NCBI GenBank assembly: GCA_964422145.1
Contig: CAYQZV010000006.1
Coordinates: forward strand, 1 to 64,000
Origin: JACNKV01 sp964422145
GTDB taxonomy: Bacteria > Fidelibacterota > Marinisomatia > Marinisomatales > JACNKV01
Length of the DNA stretch: 64,000 bases
Direction of reading: 5' to 3'
Part shown: piece by piece, positions 28,243 to 37,482 of the stretch
Numbering within the stretch: position 1 is the stretch's first letter
Layout: each line of letters starts with the position of its first letter
Made by a program: the position numbers and the translations under genes
The notes under the pieces: model-generated
What the model was told of the DNA's origin: nothing
Databases searched by the model: none
What the model saw: only the letters and a program-made list of their open reading frames with translations

Positions 28243-29319
28243 ATGAAAAAACACCTGATTTACGCAATTTGTGTTTCATGGATCATTGCCCAAGCCCCGC
28301 CGGGATATTATTCAAGCGCTGACGGATTGGAAAGTGAAGCTCTTCGGCTCGCTTTACATCAGATCATCGATAACCATCAGGCACAGAGCTATAGTTCGTT
28401 ATGGACGCATGTTCAGTCCACGGATGATAAACCGAACGGAAAAGTCTGGGACATGTATTCAGACATCCCCGGCGGCACCCCGCCTTACGAATACACGTTT
28501 GGTTCCGATCAGTGCGGAAATTACAACAGTGAGAACGATTGTTATAACCGTGAGCATTCCTGGCCGAAAAGCTGGGCAAATGATACGTATCCGATGAACA
28601 CCGATCTCTTTCACATCTATCCCACGGACGGATATGTGAACGGGAGAAGAAGCAATTATCCATTTGGGGAAGTGAACAACCCAACATGGACATCAATGAA
28701 CGGAAGTAAGCTTGGTCCGAATGTGACCTCCGGATACACCGGTGTTGTTTTTGAACCGATTGACGGATATAAAGGCGATTTTGCCCGCTCCTACTTTTAT
28801 ATGTCCACACGGTATCATACCGAAGATTCAAGCTGGGATGAAACTCCGATGACAGACGGAGCGGACATCAAGCCGTGGGCGGTGTCACTTTTATTGGATT
28901 GGCATCATGATGACCCGGTGAGCCAAAAAGAGACAGACCGGAATAATGCTGTGTTTGCCATTCAGCAAAACAGAAATCCGTTTATTGATCATCCGGAGTG
29001 GGCCGATTGTATCTGGAGCGGGAATTGCGATCTATCAACAGAAGTGATTACACCGGAATACATTTCTCTGTTGAAAAATTATCCGAATCCGTTTAATCCG
29101 GTAACGACCATCCAATTGACGGTGAAAACAAATGAATTCGGTTCTCTTAAAATTTATGATATATCCGGTAAGTTAACTGAAATCCTCTTTGAAGATGAAT
29201 GGATTTCAGGCACGAATGAGTTTGTGTGGAATGCCGACGGAGTTTCAAGCGGGATATACTTTATTCAGTTTGTGTTCAACGATAAAATTGAGTCAAAAAA
29301 GATCCTATTATTGAAGTAG
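28243..29319 (+). CDS. Secreted endonuclease I with a type IX sorting domain
   Basis: An extracellular DNase/RNase of the endonuclease I family. After a Sec signal peptide (MKKHLIYAICVSWIIAQ) the catalytic domain spans about residues 20-255. It has the hallmark NREHSWPKSW (His and Asn of the beta-beta-alpha metal site), then TDLFHIYPTDGYVNGRRSNYPFGE, and Cys pairs (CGNYNSENDCYN; CIWSGNC) typical of an exported enzyme. The C-terminal 80 residues are a T9SS type A sorting domain: LLKNYPNPFNPVTTIQL, LKIYDISGKL, WNADGVSSGIYFIQ, KKILLLK. It should be exported by Sec, cross the outer membrane through the SprA translocon encoded at 46353, and be attached or released. It is the first of several nuclease-related genes. 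Confidence 0.93.
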   Translation: MKKHLIYAICVSWIIAQAPPGYYSSADGLESEALRLALHQIIDNHQAQSYSSLWTHVQSTDDKPNGKVWDMYSDIPGGTPPYEYTFGSDQCGNYNSENDCYNREHSWPKSWANDTYPMNTDLFHIYPTDGYVNGRRSNYPFGEVNNPTWTSMNGSKLGPNVTSGYTGVVFEPIDGYKGDFARSYFYMSTRYHTEDSSWDETPMTDGADIKPWAVSLLLDWHHDDPVSQKETDRNNAVFAIQQNRNPFIDHPEWADCIWSGNCDLSTEVITPEYISLLKNYPNPFNPVTTIQLTVKTNEFGSLKIYDISGKLTEILFEDEWISGTNEFVWNADGVSSGIYFIQFVFNDKIESKKILLLK

Positions 29320-29393
29320 AATACTTCTCGGTTCTCACGCGTAAACCCGTGTAAATTCAATGCATTTTAAAAACGAATTTTAAGGATTTCATT

Positions 29394-32075
29394 ATGAAAA
29401 AAATATTATCAACCTTTTTACTTTTCAGTTTACTTTTTGCCCAAACTTCTATTTATACCATCCAATATACTGAGGATGCCGGAAGCAGCAGCGATTGTTA
29501 TCCATCTTCTTATTCCGGACAAACGGTTACCACGAGCGGGTTTGTTACAGGTGTCCGCAGCAGTGGATTTTATATGCAGTCTGAAGCGGGGGAATGGCAC
29601 GGAATTTATGTTTATGACTCTAGTATCAATCCATCGGTTGGCGATGCCTTGGATCTTACCGCAGAAGTTGCTGAATATTATGGACTTACCGAGTTAACAG
29701 ATGTTTCTGATTTTACCGTAACATCATCCGAGAATGTGGTAGAGTTTACCGACATTACAACCGGAGAACTGGCGAACGGCTGCTCCAATACCGGAGAAGC
29801 ATGGGAAGGATCACTGATACGATTATCAAATGTAACCGTGACTGCCTTACCAAATTCGTACGGCGAATGGTATGTGGATGACGGATCAGGTCCCTGTCAA
29901 ATTGATGACGGCATATTTGCTTACACACCTGTGGAAGGTCAATCTTTTGATTATATTATTGGATGTGTGGATTTTAGTTACAGCGAATACGGTGTGAATC
30001 CGAGAAGTGCAACGGATGTGATCGCAGATGCTTCCGGTGCTTTGATCGGAACTCCAACGATTACTCCTGAAGACCCGACGGATATTGATGACGTAACAAT
30101 TCAAGTGACGGTAACGCATGAATCAGGAATAACTGACGTAACATTGGCCTATGCCGTAAGTGACGGCGGAAGCGGAAACCTTTCGATGGCAGTGACCGGG
30201 GATGTGTATTCAGCAATTATTCCTGCACAAGCTGGATGGACTGCGGTTACATTCACGTTCACAGCAACTTCAGGGAATGGCTCGGTCGTGACATCACAGG
30301 AATATGGATATTCCGTCACCGGATCGGATCTGCCGGAATTATTTTTCAGTGAATGGGCAGAAGGATCTTCTAACAATAAGTATCTTGAAATATTTAACGG
30401 GTCTGAATCCAGTGTTGATTTGAGTCAGTATTCCATTTCTTCCTGCAGCAACGGATGTAATACAGAAGGGGAATTTGATTATCCGAATAATGTGGAATTT
30501 CCGGCAGGGACCATTCTTAATCCCGGAGAAATATTTGTAGTTTGCCATCCCAGCGCGGATCCGGCAATTTTAGCGTACGGTGATCAAACATTTACTTTTT
30601 TAAGCAATGGCAACGATGCAATGGCTCTGACATTAGCGGGAGCAACCGCAAGTGCGTATGTCATAGTTGATATCATTGGAGAATTAGGCGGAGATCCCGG
30701 CAGCGGTTGGTCCGTCGCCGGGACATCCAACGGAACTCAGAACCATACTATCGTAAGAAAACCAACCGTTTTAAGCGGAAATGCAGGCAACTGGACTGCA
30801 TCTGCCGGAACCAATGAATCAGACTCCGAGTGGATCCTCTACCCGCAAGATTCCTGGGATGATTTAGACGTCCATAGTCAAAATGTAAACGCACCATCTA
30901 TTGCCGTCATGGATGTCAACCCGGCTTGGCTTACAGAAGTATCTGAAATTGAAATCACAGCCGAACTCATTGCCGTTGAAGGAAATATCGTTACCGCAGC
31001 AATCATGTTCGGAACCGACGGCTCATTGCTCAACGAAACTGAAATGTGGCAGGAATCCGGCGACGTATGGATGGGGATCATTCCCGCACAAGAAGGAAAC
31101 AGTTTGCTTGAATTCAAAATAACAGCAACAGATGACGCCGGGAATACGGGAGAATCGGTGGTGAATTCACGGTTGATAGCCAGCTCAACACTGACAGATA
31201 TTGCGACGATTCATAATTCAATGAGTACATTAGAAGGCGAAATTGTAACGATTAACGGGGTCGTCACGATCGGTCCCGGATTGCTGTCTACGTCCTGGAC
31301 AAGCGCATACATTCAGGATAATTCCGGCAGGGGATTGAATCTGTACTCACCGACATTGATCGATAATATCGTTCGCGGTGATGAGTTGACGGTTGTCGGA
31401 TTTGTGGACCAATATAATACAACCGTCGAATTAGTGGATTTTGCATACGAGACGATATCAACTGGGAATCCAATTCCCGAAGCGGCTTCCATCACAACCG
31501 TGCAAGCCAATTCATCCGATTGGGAAGGCACACTCATCACATTTTCCGGTGAAGTGACAGCAGCGGACAGTATCAGCACTACAGGCGCAAAGCTGACCGT
31601 AGACGACGGCACTGGCGCTACAAAAGTACTGATCTGGAATTCGACCGGATTGAACGGATTTGACTATCCGGTCGGTTTGGAGTTTCGTTTTACCGGCGTC
31701 GGGAATTATCAAACGTATTACGAAGAACATCAAACCTTAGTGGCTTACGGGGATGATATCGTTTCACTTGCGATTGATGATCAGTTGCCGGTTGCAAATC
31801 AATTTACACTTTTACAGAATTATCCGAACCCGTTTAATCCGACAACAACGATTACGTATCAACTCCCTGCGGAAAGTAATGTGACATTAGTGATCTATGA
31901 TATTTTGGGGAATGAGATAAGCACATTGGTCAATGATACAAAAATGGTTGGTGTTCATCATTCAGTTTGGAACGGATTGGACAGAACCGGAAAATCTGTC
32001 GCGTCGGGGATGTATTTCTATAGACTGACAACCGAACAGGGTGTTAAAACAAATAAACTTCTCCTATTAAAATAA
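29394..32075 (+). CDS. Secreted OB-fold/lamin-tail-domain protein with a T9SS sorting domain
   Basis: 893 residues with a Sec signal peptide (ending FSLLFAQ) and AAGGA eight bases before the ATG. Domain order: an OB-fold nucleic-acid-associated domain (TVTTSGFVTGVRSSGFYMQSE), an Ig-like domain (TPEDPTDIDDVTIQVTVTHESGI), a lamin-tail domain (LFFSEWAEGSSNNKYLEIFNG), a second Ig-like domain, a second OB domain (EIVTINGVVTIGPGLLSTS...AYIQDNSGRG) and a third OB-like unit (GTLITFSGEV). The C-terminus is a clear T9SS type A domain (LLQNYPNPFNPTTTITYQLP...NKLLLLK). Such LTD/OB proteins commonly accompany extracellular nucleases; no catalytic site is visible here. A non-catalytic nucleic-acid-binding surface role is inferred. 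It shares modules with the next gene. Confidence 0.88.
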   Translation: MKKILSTFLLFSLLFAQTSIYTIQYTEDAGSSSDCYPSSYSGQTVTTSGFVTGVRSSGFYMQSEAGEWHGIYVYDSSINPSVGDALDLTAEVAEYYGLTELTDVSDFTVTSSENVVEFTDITTGELANGCSNTGEAWEGSLIRLSNVTVTALPNSYGEWYVDDGSGPCQIDDGIFAYTPVEGQSFDYIIGCVDFSYSEYGVNPRSATDVIADASGALIGTPTITPEDPTDIDDVTIQVTVTHESGITDVTLAYAVSDGGSGNLSMAVTGDVYSAIIPAQAGWTAVTFTFTATSGNGSVVTSQEYGYSVTGSDLPELFFSEWAEGSSNNKYLEIFNGSESSVDLSQYSISSCSNGCNTEGEFDYPNNVEFPAGTILNPGEIFVVCHPSADPAILAYGDQTFTFLSNGNDAMALTLAGATASAYVIVDIIGELGGDPGSGWSVAGTSNGTQNHTIVRKPTVLSGNAGNWTASAGTNESDSEWILYPQDSWDDLDVHSQNVNAPSIAVMDVNPAWLTEVSEIEITAELIAVEGNIVTAAIMFGTDGSLLNETEMWQESGDVWMGIIPAQEGNSLLEFKITATDDAGNTGESVVNSRLIASSTLTDIATIHNSMSTLEGEIVTINGVVTIGPGLLSTSWTSAYIQDNSGRGLNLYSPTLIDNIVRGDELTVVGFVDQYNTTVELVDFAYETISTGNPIPEAASITTVQANSSDWEGTLITFSGEVTAADSISTTGAKLTVDDGTGATKVLIWNSTGLNGFDYPVGLEFRFTGVGNYQTYYEEHQTLVAYGDDIVSLAIDDQLPVANQFTLLQNYPNPFNPTTTITYQLPAESNVTLVIYDILGNEISTLVNDTKMVGVHHSVWNGLDRTGKSVASGMYFYRLTTEQGVKTNKLLLLK

Positions 32076-32126
32076 CAATAAGGAATGCAGGCAAAATTGT
32101 CTGCGGATAGATTGAAAGGAAATTGT

Positions 32127-34115
32127 GTGAACCGATTTAGCTTTTTGTTCGGATTATTGATCCCTGCCGTTGTGCTCAGCGCTGCTGACCATTTGCTGAT
32201 CTCTGAAGTTGTGTTACAGCCCAGCGACGGAGAATACTTGGTGATTTATAACCCGACTGAACAAAATATTGACCTGACGGATTATTATATCACGGATGCA
32301 ACAGACGTCGGCACAGATGAAAAATATTATAAACTGCCGTCCGGTGCGGATTACTGGAGCGGGAACTCATCTGATTTTATCGCAAGATTCCCTGAAGGAT
32401 TGATACTTTCAGCCGGAGACAGGTTGGTGCTCTCTGTTCGAGATTCGGTACGGTATTATCAAACGTACGGCATCAATGCGGATCTGGCGTTAATGGATGA
32501 TATGCTCTCTGTGGATGAAACAACATCCACATTGGGGAGCCTTGCAGCACCAAAACTGACCAACTCGGCGGAAACATTGATCTTGTTCTACTGGGACGGT
32601 GTATCCGAAGCTGTACAGGATGTCGATTATTTACTCTGGGGTGATAACTCCTATGCGATTGATAAAACAGGGATAAGCACCTATTTAAATGATACGCCGG
32701 TTGAGAATCAATCGTTTATGCCGGTGCACGGAGTTGAAGAGAAATTATGGCGGATTGACCGCGAAGGGACTGAAACAACATCCGGTGGAAATGGAATAAC
32801 AGGACACGATGAAACCAGTGAAAACCTAAACGAAACCTGGGAAGTCCGTCCGTTGGTTTCGACCAAACCGGAAATCACCCAAATTACGCTGACTCCCGAA
32901 AACCCAACCAGCGAAGACGCACTCACCATCGGTGCTATGGTTGTGGATGACGAATTGGTAACACGTGTTGAAGCCGTTACCACATTTAACGGAGAAACAA
33001 CCGTGACCGAAATGCATCTTTCCGAAGGAGGTCAATACTCGGTTAATTTTGAACCTTTTGGAACCACCGGAGAGTTCATTTATTATATTCGTGCCGAAGA
33101 TAATGCAGGACTTAAAGATTCCACCAATGTTTATTCAACAATGGTTACTGAACCGCCGATGGATATGTCCATTGCCGAGTTATTGGCTGATTTGGATAAT
33201 TGGGTCGGGCAAGTCATTGAAATAGACGGTGTGGTCACCATCCCTGCAGGAAAACTGCGTACGAATTTCACCGAAGCGTTTTTGCAGGATGAATCCGAAC
33301 GCGGGATCATTTTGTATAATTCCTCGCTGGATACTTCATTCCATCGGGGTGACTCTGTTCGGGTTGTTGCCGAAGTAGACGAATACAATGGAAAACCGGA
33401 ATTGATCTATTCGGATATTGAAATTTTAAAAGAAAATGCTGAGGTCCCAGTGGTTGATCTTACGATCGAAGAATTCAATTCGCTGGAATATGATTACGCA
33501 TTCGTCAAAATTTGGGGTAAGATCACTGAACGATCAGACCCGTCCGGGAGCAATACCGGAGCTAACATTACCATCCAGGATGAAACCGGCGCACAGTCAA
33601 CTGTGAGAATATGGAATTCAACCGGAATCTTATTCGATGATGGATTCAATCTGGTTAATCCTGTGTTGGATTCATTACTCCAAGTCGGGACATTGATTGA
33701 GGTCAGCGGTATCGGTGGTTCATATAGCGGAGCGAGTCAAATTCAGCCTGCTTATGCATCTGATATCACGGAAAAATTAGAAGGAACACCGGGCGATTTT
33801 GATATTTATCTGAAAGTTGAACCTTATCCGTTTGTACCGCAACTTGGAGAAAAAATTGCGTATGAATTTAGTTTCCCGGAAGATGCGAGAATTAAACTGC
33901 GGATTTTTGATCTCGCAGGCAGACCCATCACAACTCTGTATGATGAATTCAGGGGAATATCATTTTTCAAAACAGGTATTTGGGACGGTCGTGATAAGAT
34001 CAACCGAATCGTTCCGCCCGGAGTGTATATCATGCATTTAGAGGTGACGGATACACGAACCGGTAAATTAACGACGGACACTGCACCGGTCGTGATTGGA
34101 GTGGTAGGACGATGA
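32127..34115 (+). CDS. Exported lamin-tail/OB-fold protein with a FlgD-like C-terminal domain
   Basis: The GTG at 32127 is chosen because AAAGGAA (32115-32121) precedes it and the signal peptide (NRFSFLFGLLIPAVVLSAA) then starts correctly; an upstream ATG at 32085 would add 14 residues. About 662 residues contain a lamin-tail domain (HLLISEVVLQPSDGEYLVIYNP), an Ig-like domain (TLTPENPTSEDALTIGAMV) and two OB domains (VIEIDGVVTIPAGKLRTNFTEAFLQDESERG; FVKIWGKITE). The Ig and first OB modules are close relatives of those in the preceding gene. The end is a FlgD/CTD-like Ig domain (IKLRIFDLAGRPITTLYDEF, PPGVYIMHLEV) but lacks the basic KLLLLK-type tail, so T9SS targeting is less sure. Confidence 0.82.
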   Translation: MNRFSFLFGLLIPAVVLSAADHLLISEVVLQPSDGEYLVIYNPTEQNIDLTDYYITDATDVGTDEKYYKLPSGADYWSGNSSDFIARFPEGLILSAGDRLVLSVRDSVRYYQTYGINADLALMDDMLSVDETTSTLGSLAAPKLTNSAETLILFYWDGVSEAVQDVDYLLWGDNSYAIDKTGISTYLNDTPVENQSFMPVHGVEEKLWRIDREGTETTSGGNGITGHDETSENLNETWEVRPLVSTKPEITQITLTPENPTSEDALTIGAMVVDDELVTRVEAVTTFNGETTVTEMHLSEGGQYSVNFEPFGTTGEFIYYIRAEDNAGLKDSTNVYSTMVTEPPMDMSIAELLADLDNWVGQVIEIDGVVTIPAGKLRTNFTEAFLQDESERGIILYNSSLDTSFHRGDSVRVVAEVDEYNGKPELIYSDIEILKENAEVPVVDLTIEEFNSLEYDYAFVKIWGKITERSDPSGSNTGANITIQDETGAQSTVRIWNSTGILFDDGFNLVNPVLDSLLQVGTLIEVSGIGGSYSGASQIQPAYASDITEKLEGTPGDFDIYLKVEPYPFVPQLGEKIAYEFSFPEDARIKLRIFDLAGRPITTLYDEFRGISFFKTGIWDGRDKINRIVPPGVYIMHLEVTDTRTGKLTTDTAPVVIGVVGR

Positions 34116-35020
34116 AAAATTTAAATACAATGAAAAAGATCAGAACAATAATTGGACTCATCGTGATTGTCCCGACGGTAATGTTTTCTCAGGTGACAAC
34201 CGAACAAATTTATCACGGAGCGCAGTCAATGGCATTAGCCGGAAGCAATGTTGCGAGTATAAATAATGCGTTTGCCGTGTTTCAAAACCCTGCCGGGTTG
34301 AGTCGAGTCAACCAAATCACCGGGGCGGTTTCGTATACGCAAACGGCCGGATTGTCTTTCTTCCCGCATTCGATGGCCGCAGCGGTTCTTCCCATCGGAC
34401 AAAGTGGTGCAGGAGGAATTTCAGTTGAAAATCTATCTGTCTCAGCCGGCGGAGCATTGCTAACACAAGAGACGGCTTTGTCTGCTCATTATGGATTTTA
34501 TGTCCAGAAAGATAGAAACTCGACCTTAGCGGTTGGACTCAGTACAAAATATTTAAGTGTTGAATACGGAAAGTCAGCCGGAATTAGCGGAGACGGTTCG
34601 GACGGTATCGATTTAGGCAAAAGCCAAACACTTGGCGTGGATATTGGTTTTCAGGCAAGTTTAAGAAACCGGCATTGGATGGGAGTATTGATCAAAAATA
34701 TCAATCGCCCGAAGCTCGGAAAAACAGTATTGATCGATTTACCTAAGACCGTCGAGATCGGGATGGCATATTCACCATACGCCACAGTCTGGACCACCTT
34801 TTCGCTTCGCCGATCGGCCGGACATCCGACACAATACGGTGCAGGATTAGAATATGAACTAATCCCCGGATTGACGCTGTACTCCGGTGTGCATTCCAAT
34901 CCGAATCGGCTCGGAGCCGGGTTCCGCTTGAGTGTAAATCGTGTCCATTTGGATTACGGGTTACTGACTCATCCGGTACTTTCATTGACACATCAGGTCA
35001 CAATTGGAGTAAACATTTGA
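34112..35020 (+). CDS. PorV/PorQ-like outer-membrane beta-barrel protein
   Basis: 302 residues, signal peptide ending VMFSQ. The conserved start of this family is visible: QSMALAGSNVASINNAFAVFQNPAGLSRV, followed by alternating beta strands to a terminal barrel strand (HQVTIGVNI). PorV-like proteins are FadL-related barrels; PorV itself shuttles T9SS cargo from the SprA channel to the surface. Two further members lie at 56077 and 57037. The ATG overlaps the previous stop (ATGA), and the stop overlaps the next start (TGATG), so it is co-translated with an LTD/OB protein and an HhH-barrel protein. Which of the three paralogues is the real PorV cannot be told from sequence alone. Confidence 0.75.
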   Translation: MKNLNTMKKIRTIIGLIVIVPTVMFSQVTTEQIYHGAQSMALAGSNVASINNAFAVFQNPAGLSRVNQITGAVSYTQTAGLSFFPHSMAAAVLPIGQSGAGGISVENLSVSAGGALLTQETALSAHYGFYVQKDRNSTLAVGLSTKYLSVEYGKSAGISGDGSDGIDLGKSQTLGVDIGFQASLRNRHWMGVLIKNINRPKLGKTVLIDLPKTVEIGMAYSPYATVWTTFSLRRSAGHPTQYGAGLEYELIPGLTLYSGVHSNPNRLGAGFRLSVNRVHLDYGLLTHPVLSLTHQVTIGVNI

Positions 35021-37470
35021 TGAAAAAATGGTGTTCAATTCTGATCCTGGTCTCAGCGGTTTTTGGTCAAAAAGTTCTGCTGAACCAAGCGGCGTTTGAA
35101 GAAATTCAATCGTTGCCGATCTCTGCTGAACAAGCCGAAGCGCTACATGATTATGTATTATTCCAGGGGCCGGTGACCAGCATATATGATCTGCTGGATA
35201 TTCCCGAGATAGATGTTCACACGCTGGACATACTGAAACCGCTGGTGTCATTAGAAACTGAAACGGCAAAGGGAACGGAATCCCGCCTTCAGGATCAATA
35301 TCGTAAAGTCGAGAACTGGACAAGCACGGAAGGAGCCAACGAAGGCTTGATCGAAATCTGGCTGGACAGGCTGGCTGAACCGATCAATGTCAATGATGCG
35401 ACGTATGATGATCTAATGTCCCTGCAAAATGTAAGTCCGGTGGATGCGGTAGCTGTGTTAAACCGTCAAAAAGAAGGCAGTATCGATTATCCGAAAGCAT
35501 TACGAGGGGCGACGAATTTATCCTACTGGGGATATAAAAACATGGCAGATTTTTTCACGTACGGTGAAACCGATCTGACTCAATCCCCCCACGTTTGGTA
35601 TAACATGATCTATAAAACGATTCCCTCAACTAGATCATTCGATGAAGAAGCAAATATCACAATGCCGGTCGGCAGATATCCCGGGAACCTACAGCACAAG
35701 TTTTTATACACAAGCGGCAGTGTTTGGAAATTCGGATATGCCTATCATCGTCAACTTGGTGAACAAAACCGATACACCAAGCTGTTCAATTCCGTTAAAG
35801 TCCCTGATGGTAAATTTGCACTCACATTTCGGAATTTAACTTTCGGCAATATCAAAATTAATCGGCTGATCTTGGGGGATTTTTCCGCGACGATGGGACA
35901 GGGTGTTGTATTTGAAAGCACAGATTTCTTCTCTCCGAGACGCTCCGGGTACGGTTGGAGCCGTCGGGTTGTCGGTGTTTTTCCTGACTTGTCAAGCACA
36001 CACGAATATGCATTGCAAGGATTAGCAGTTCAAGCGTCCTCCGGGATGGTCCACGGATTTGCGTTTGTCTCAATGCATTCACGTGATGCCGTGATCAACG
36101 CTGACAGCACGTTTTCATCCCTGATTACTTTATCTCCGCGGATAAACTATGGTTATTCGGGAGAGTTGGCTTATCCAATGATGGATCAGGTGAATGAACT
36201 GACCTACGGCGGAAACTTGAGACTAACCTTTTCACCGGGATTGATGGTGGGGTTCTCATCCTATGAAAGTTTATATGACCGCGAACTCTCTCCGCAGATC
36301 ACCCGAACTGTAATTGCAGCAGATGCCGAAGGGAAGTTTCTGACATCCATCGGTAATACAGCTGATACCGAAATTGCAGCGATGTATGCTTCGTCCGCAG
36401 AGTCACCGCTTTGGGATGATGCCTTATCCATGCGAAGGGTATTTGGGATTGACTTCACAACAGTAATCAAGAATCTGGCCATTCAAGGTGAATACGGTAT
36501 TCTGGATAAAGACGGGATTGTAGGTGACTTTTCCACCGATCCGCGGGCGCTTGTGTTCAGCGCTTATTTGCAGTTCAACAGTTTGAACATGCTGCTGGTC
36601 TATCGTGACTATGATCTTGAATTCGATAACCCGTATCAGCGATCCTTTTCAAATTACCAGCGGTATAAAGGAACGATTTTTGAGGACACATTTTATTTAG
36701 AAGACCCAATCTTCGGATTGTTATACAACGCATCTGCGCAGCCTCAGGCTGAACGCGGTATCTATTTTACAAGCCGGTATCAATTCCATCGTCAGTTTGT
36801 TGTTGCCACAGATTTTGATACATGGACGCGTAATGCCGATCAGGCAAGATATTACCGGACGGTAGTCAAACTTCAGTATAGACCGGTATTTAATTATCGA
36901 TTCAACATTCGCCAAAAATGGCAAATACGTTCAGCGTATAATGAAATGGATCCGTCCAGATTTTATTCAAGAGAAACACTGATCCGTGCACAATTACGGA
37001 TGTCCAGATACAACAGTCTGGAGCTTATTTATTCCAATTCAACAGTTGATTTTACCAGTCGCAGGAGATTAACAATTGACCCGTCCACCGGAAGAGCACC
37101 CGCATTGGTCGGCAGTGCTGGAACGGGCGGAGATGCCATAGGATTTAAACTTACCCATCATGTAAATGATCGATTCAAAGTATTAGGGCAGGTAATGGCT
37201 TACAATGGATTTGTCTGGAATTTTGAAGATACTGATTTCCGTATCTTCGATTCGTCAACCGATGCACTACGGTGGTGGATCGCAATGTTCTCAAGAATCG
37301 GAGATCATTGGGCGGTGAGGGTCAAATGGACGACGGATTCATCTTTAGCGACGACGAATTATGCCTTTGCACCGGAAGATTCTGAAGCTTACGTGAGGGT
37401 TAATATGCCCGGATTAAACGGATTGAAAGAGTCATCCGATATAAGAATTCAAATTGACTACGCTTTTTAA
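35020..37470 (+). CDS. Helix-hairpin-helix outer-membrane barrel protein
   Basis: 816 residues from ATG 35020 (GGAG at 35006-35009; the preceding gene's TGA overlaps this ATG by one base). A short signal peptide (SILILVSAVFGQ) is followed by helix-hairpin-helix repeats: LNQAAFEEIQSLPISAEQAEAL, IYDLLDIPEIDVHTLDIL and INVNDATYDDLMSLQNVSPVDAVAVL. From about residue 190 the pattern changes to long amphipathic beta strands (LSYWGYKNMADFFTYGE; then GQGVVFESTDFFSPRR and many others), ending in a barrel-like final strand (DIRIQIDYAF). HhH units usually bind DNA non-specifically. Proteins with this architecture are common in Bacteroidetes but uncharacterised. A surface DNA receptor or uptake pore is possible here given the nuclease neighbours; that is inference. 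Confidence 0.8.
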   Translation: MKKWCSILILVSAVFGQKVLLNQAAFEEIQSLPISAEQAEALHDYVLFQGPVTSIYDLLDIPEIDVHTLDILKPLVSLETETAKGTESRLQDQYRKVENWTSTEGANEGLIEIWLDRLAEPINVNDATYDDLMSLQNVSPVDAVAVLNRQKEGSIDYPKALRGATNLSYWGYKNMADFFTYGETDLTQSPHVWYNMIYKTIPSTRSFDEEANITMPVGRYPGNLQHKFLYTSGSVWKFGYAYHRQLGEQNRYTKLFNSVKVPDGKFALTFRNLTFGNIKINRLILGDFSATMGQGVVFESTDFFSPRRSGYGWSRRVVGVFPDLSSTHEYALQGLAVQASSGMVHGFAFVSMHSRDAVINADSTFSSLITLSPRINYGYSGELAYPMMDQVNELTYGGNLRLTFSPGLMVGFSSYESLYDRELSPQITRTVIAADAEGKFLTSIGNTADTEIAAMYASSAESPLWDDALSMRRVFGIDFTTVIKNLAIQGEYGILDKDGIVGDFSTDPRALVFSAYLQFNSLNMLLVYRDYDLEFDNPYQRSFSNYQRYKGTIFEDTFYLEDPIFGLLYNASAQPQAERGIYFTSRYQFHRQFVVATDFDTWTRNADQARYYRTVVKLQYRPVFNYRFNIRQKWQIRSAYNEMDPSRFYSRETLIRAQLRMSRYNSLELIYSNSTVDFTSRRRLTIDPSTGRAPALVGSAGTGGDAIGFKLTHHVNDRFKVLGQVMAYNGFVWNFEDTDFRIFDSSTDALRWWIAMFSRIGDHWAVRVKWTTDSSLATTNYAFAPEDSEAYVRVNMPGLNGLKESSDIRIQIDYAF

Positions 37471-37482
37471 GCGGGTAAAAAC

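Noticed and set aside
28364..28831. A 155-codon open frame on the minus strand
   Set aside because: It lies fully inside the endonuclease I gene; composition is Arg/His/Cys-rich without domain pattern, as expected for an antisense shadow.
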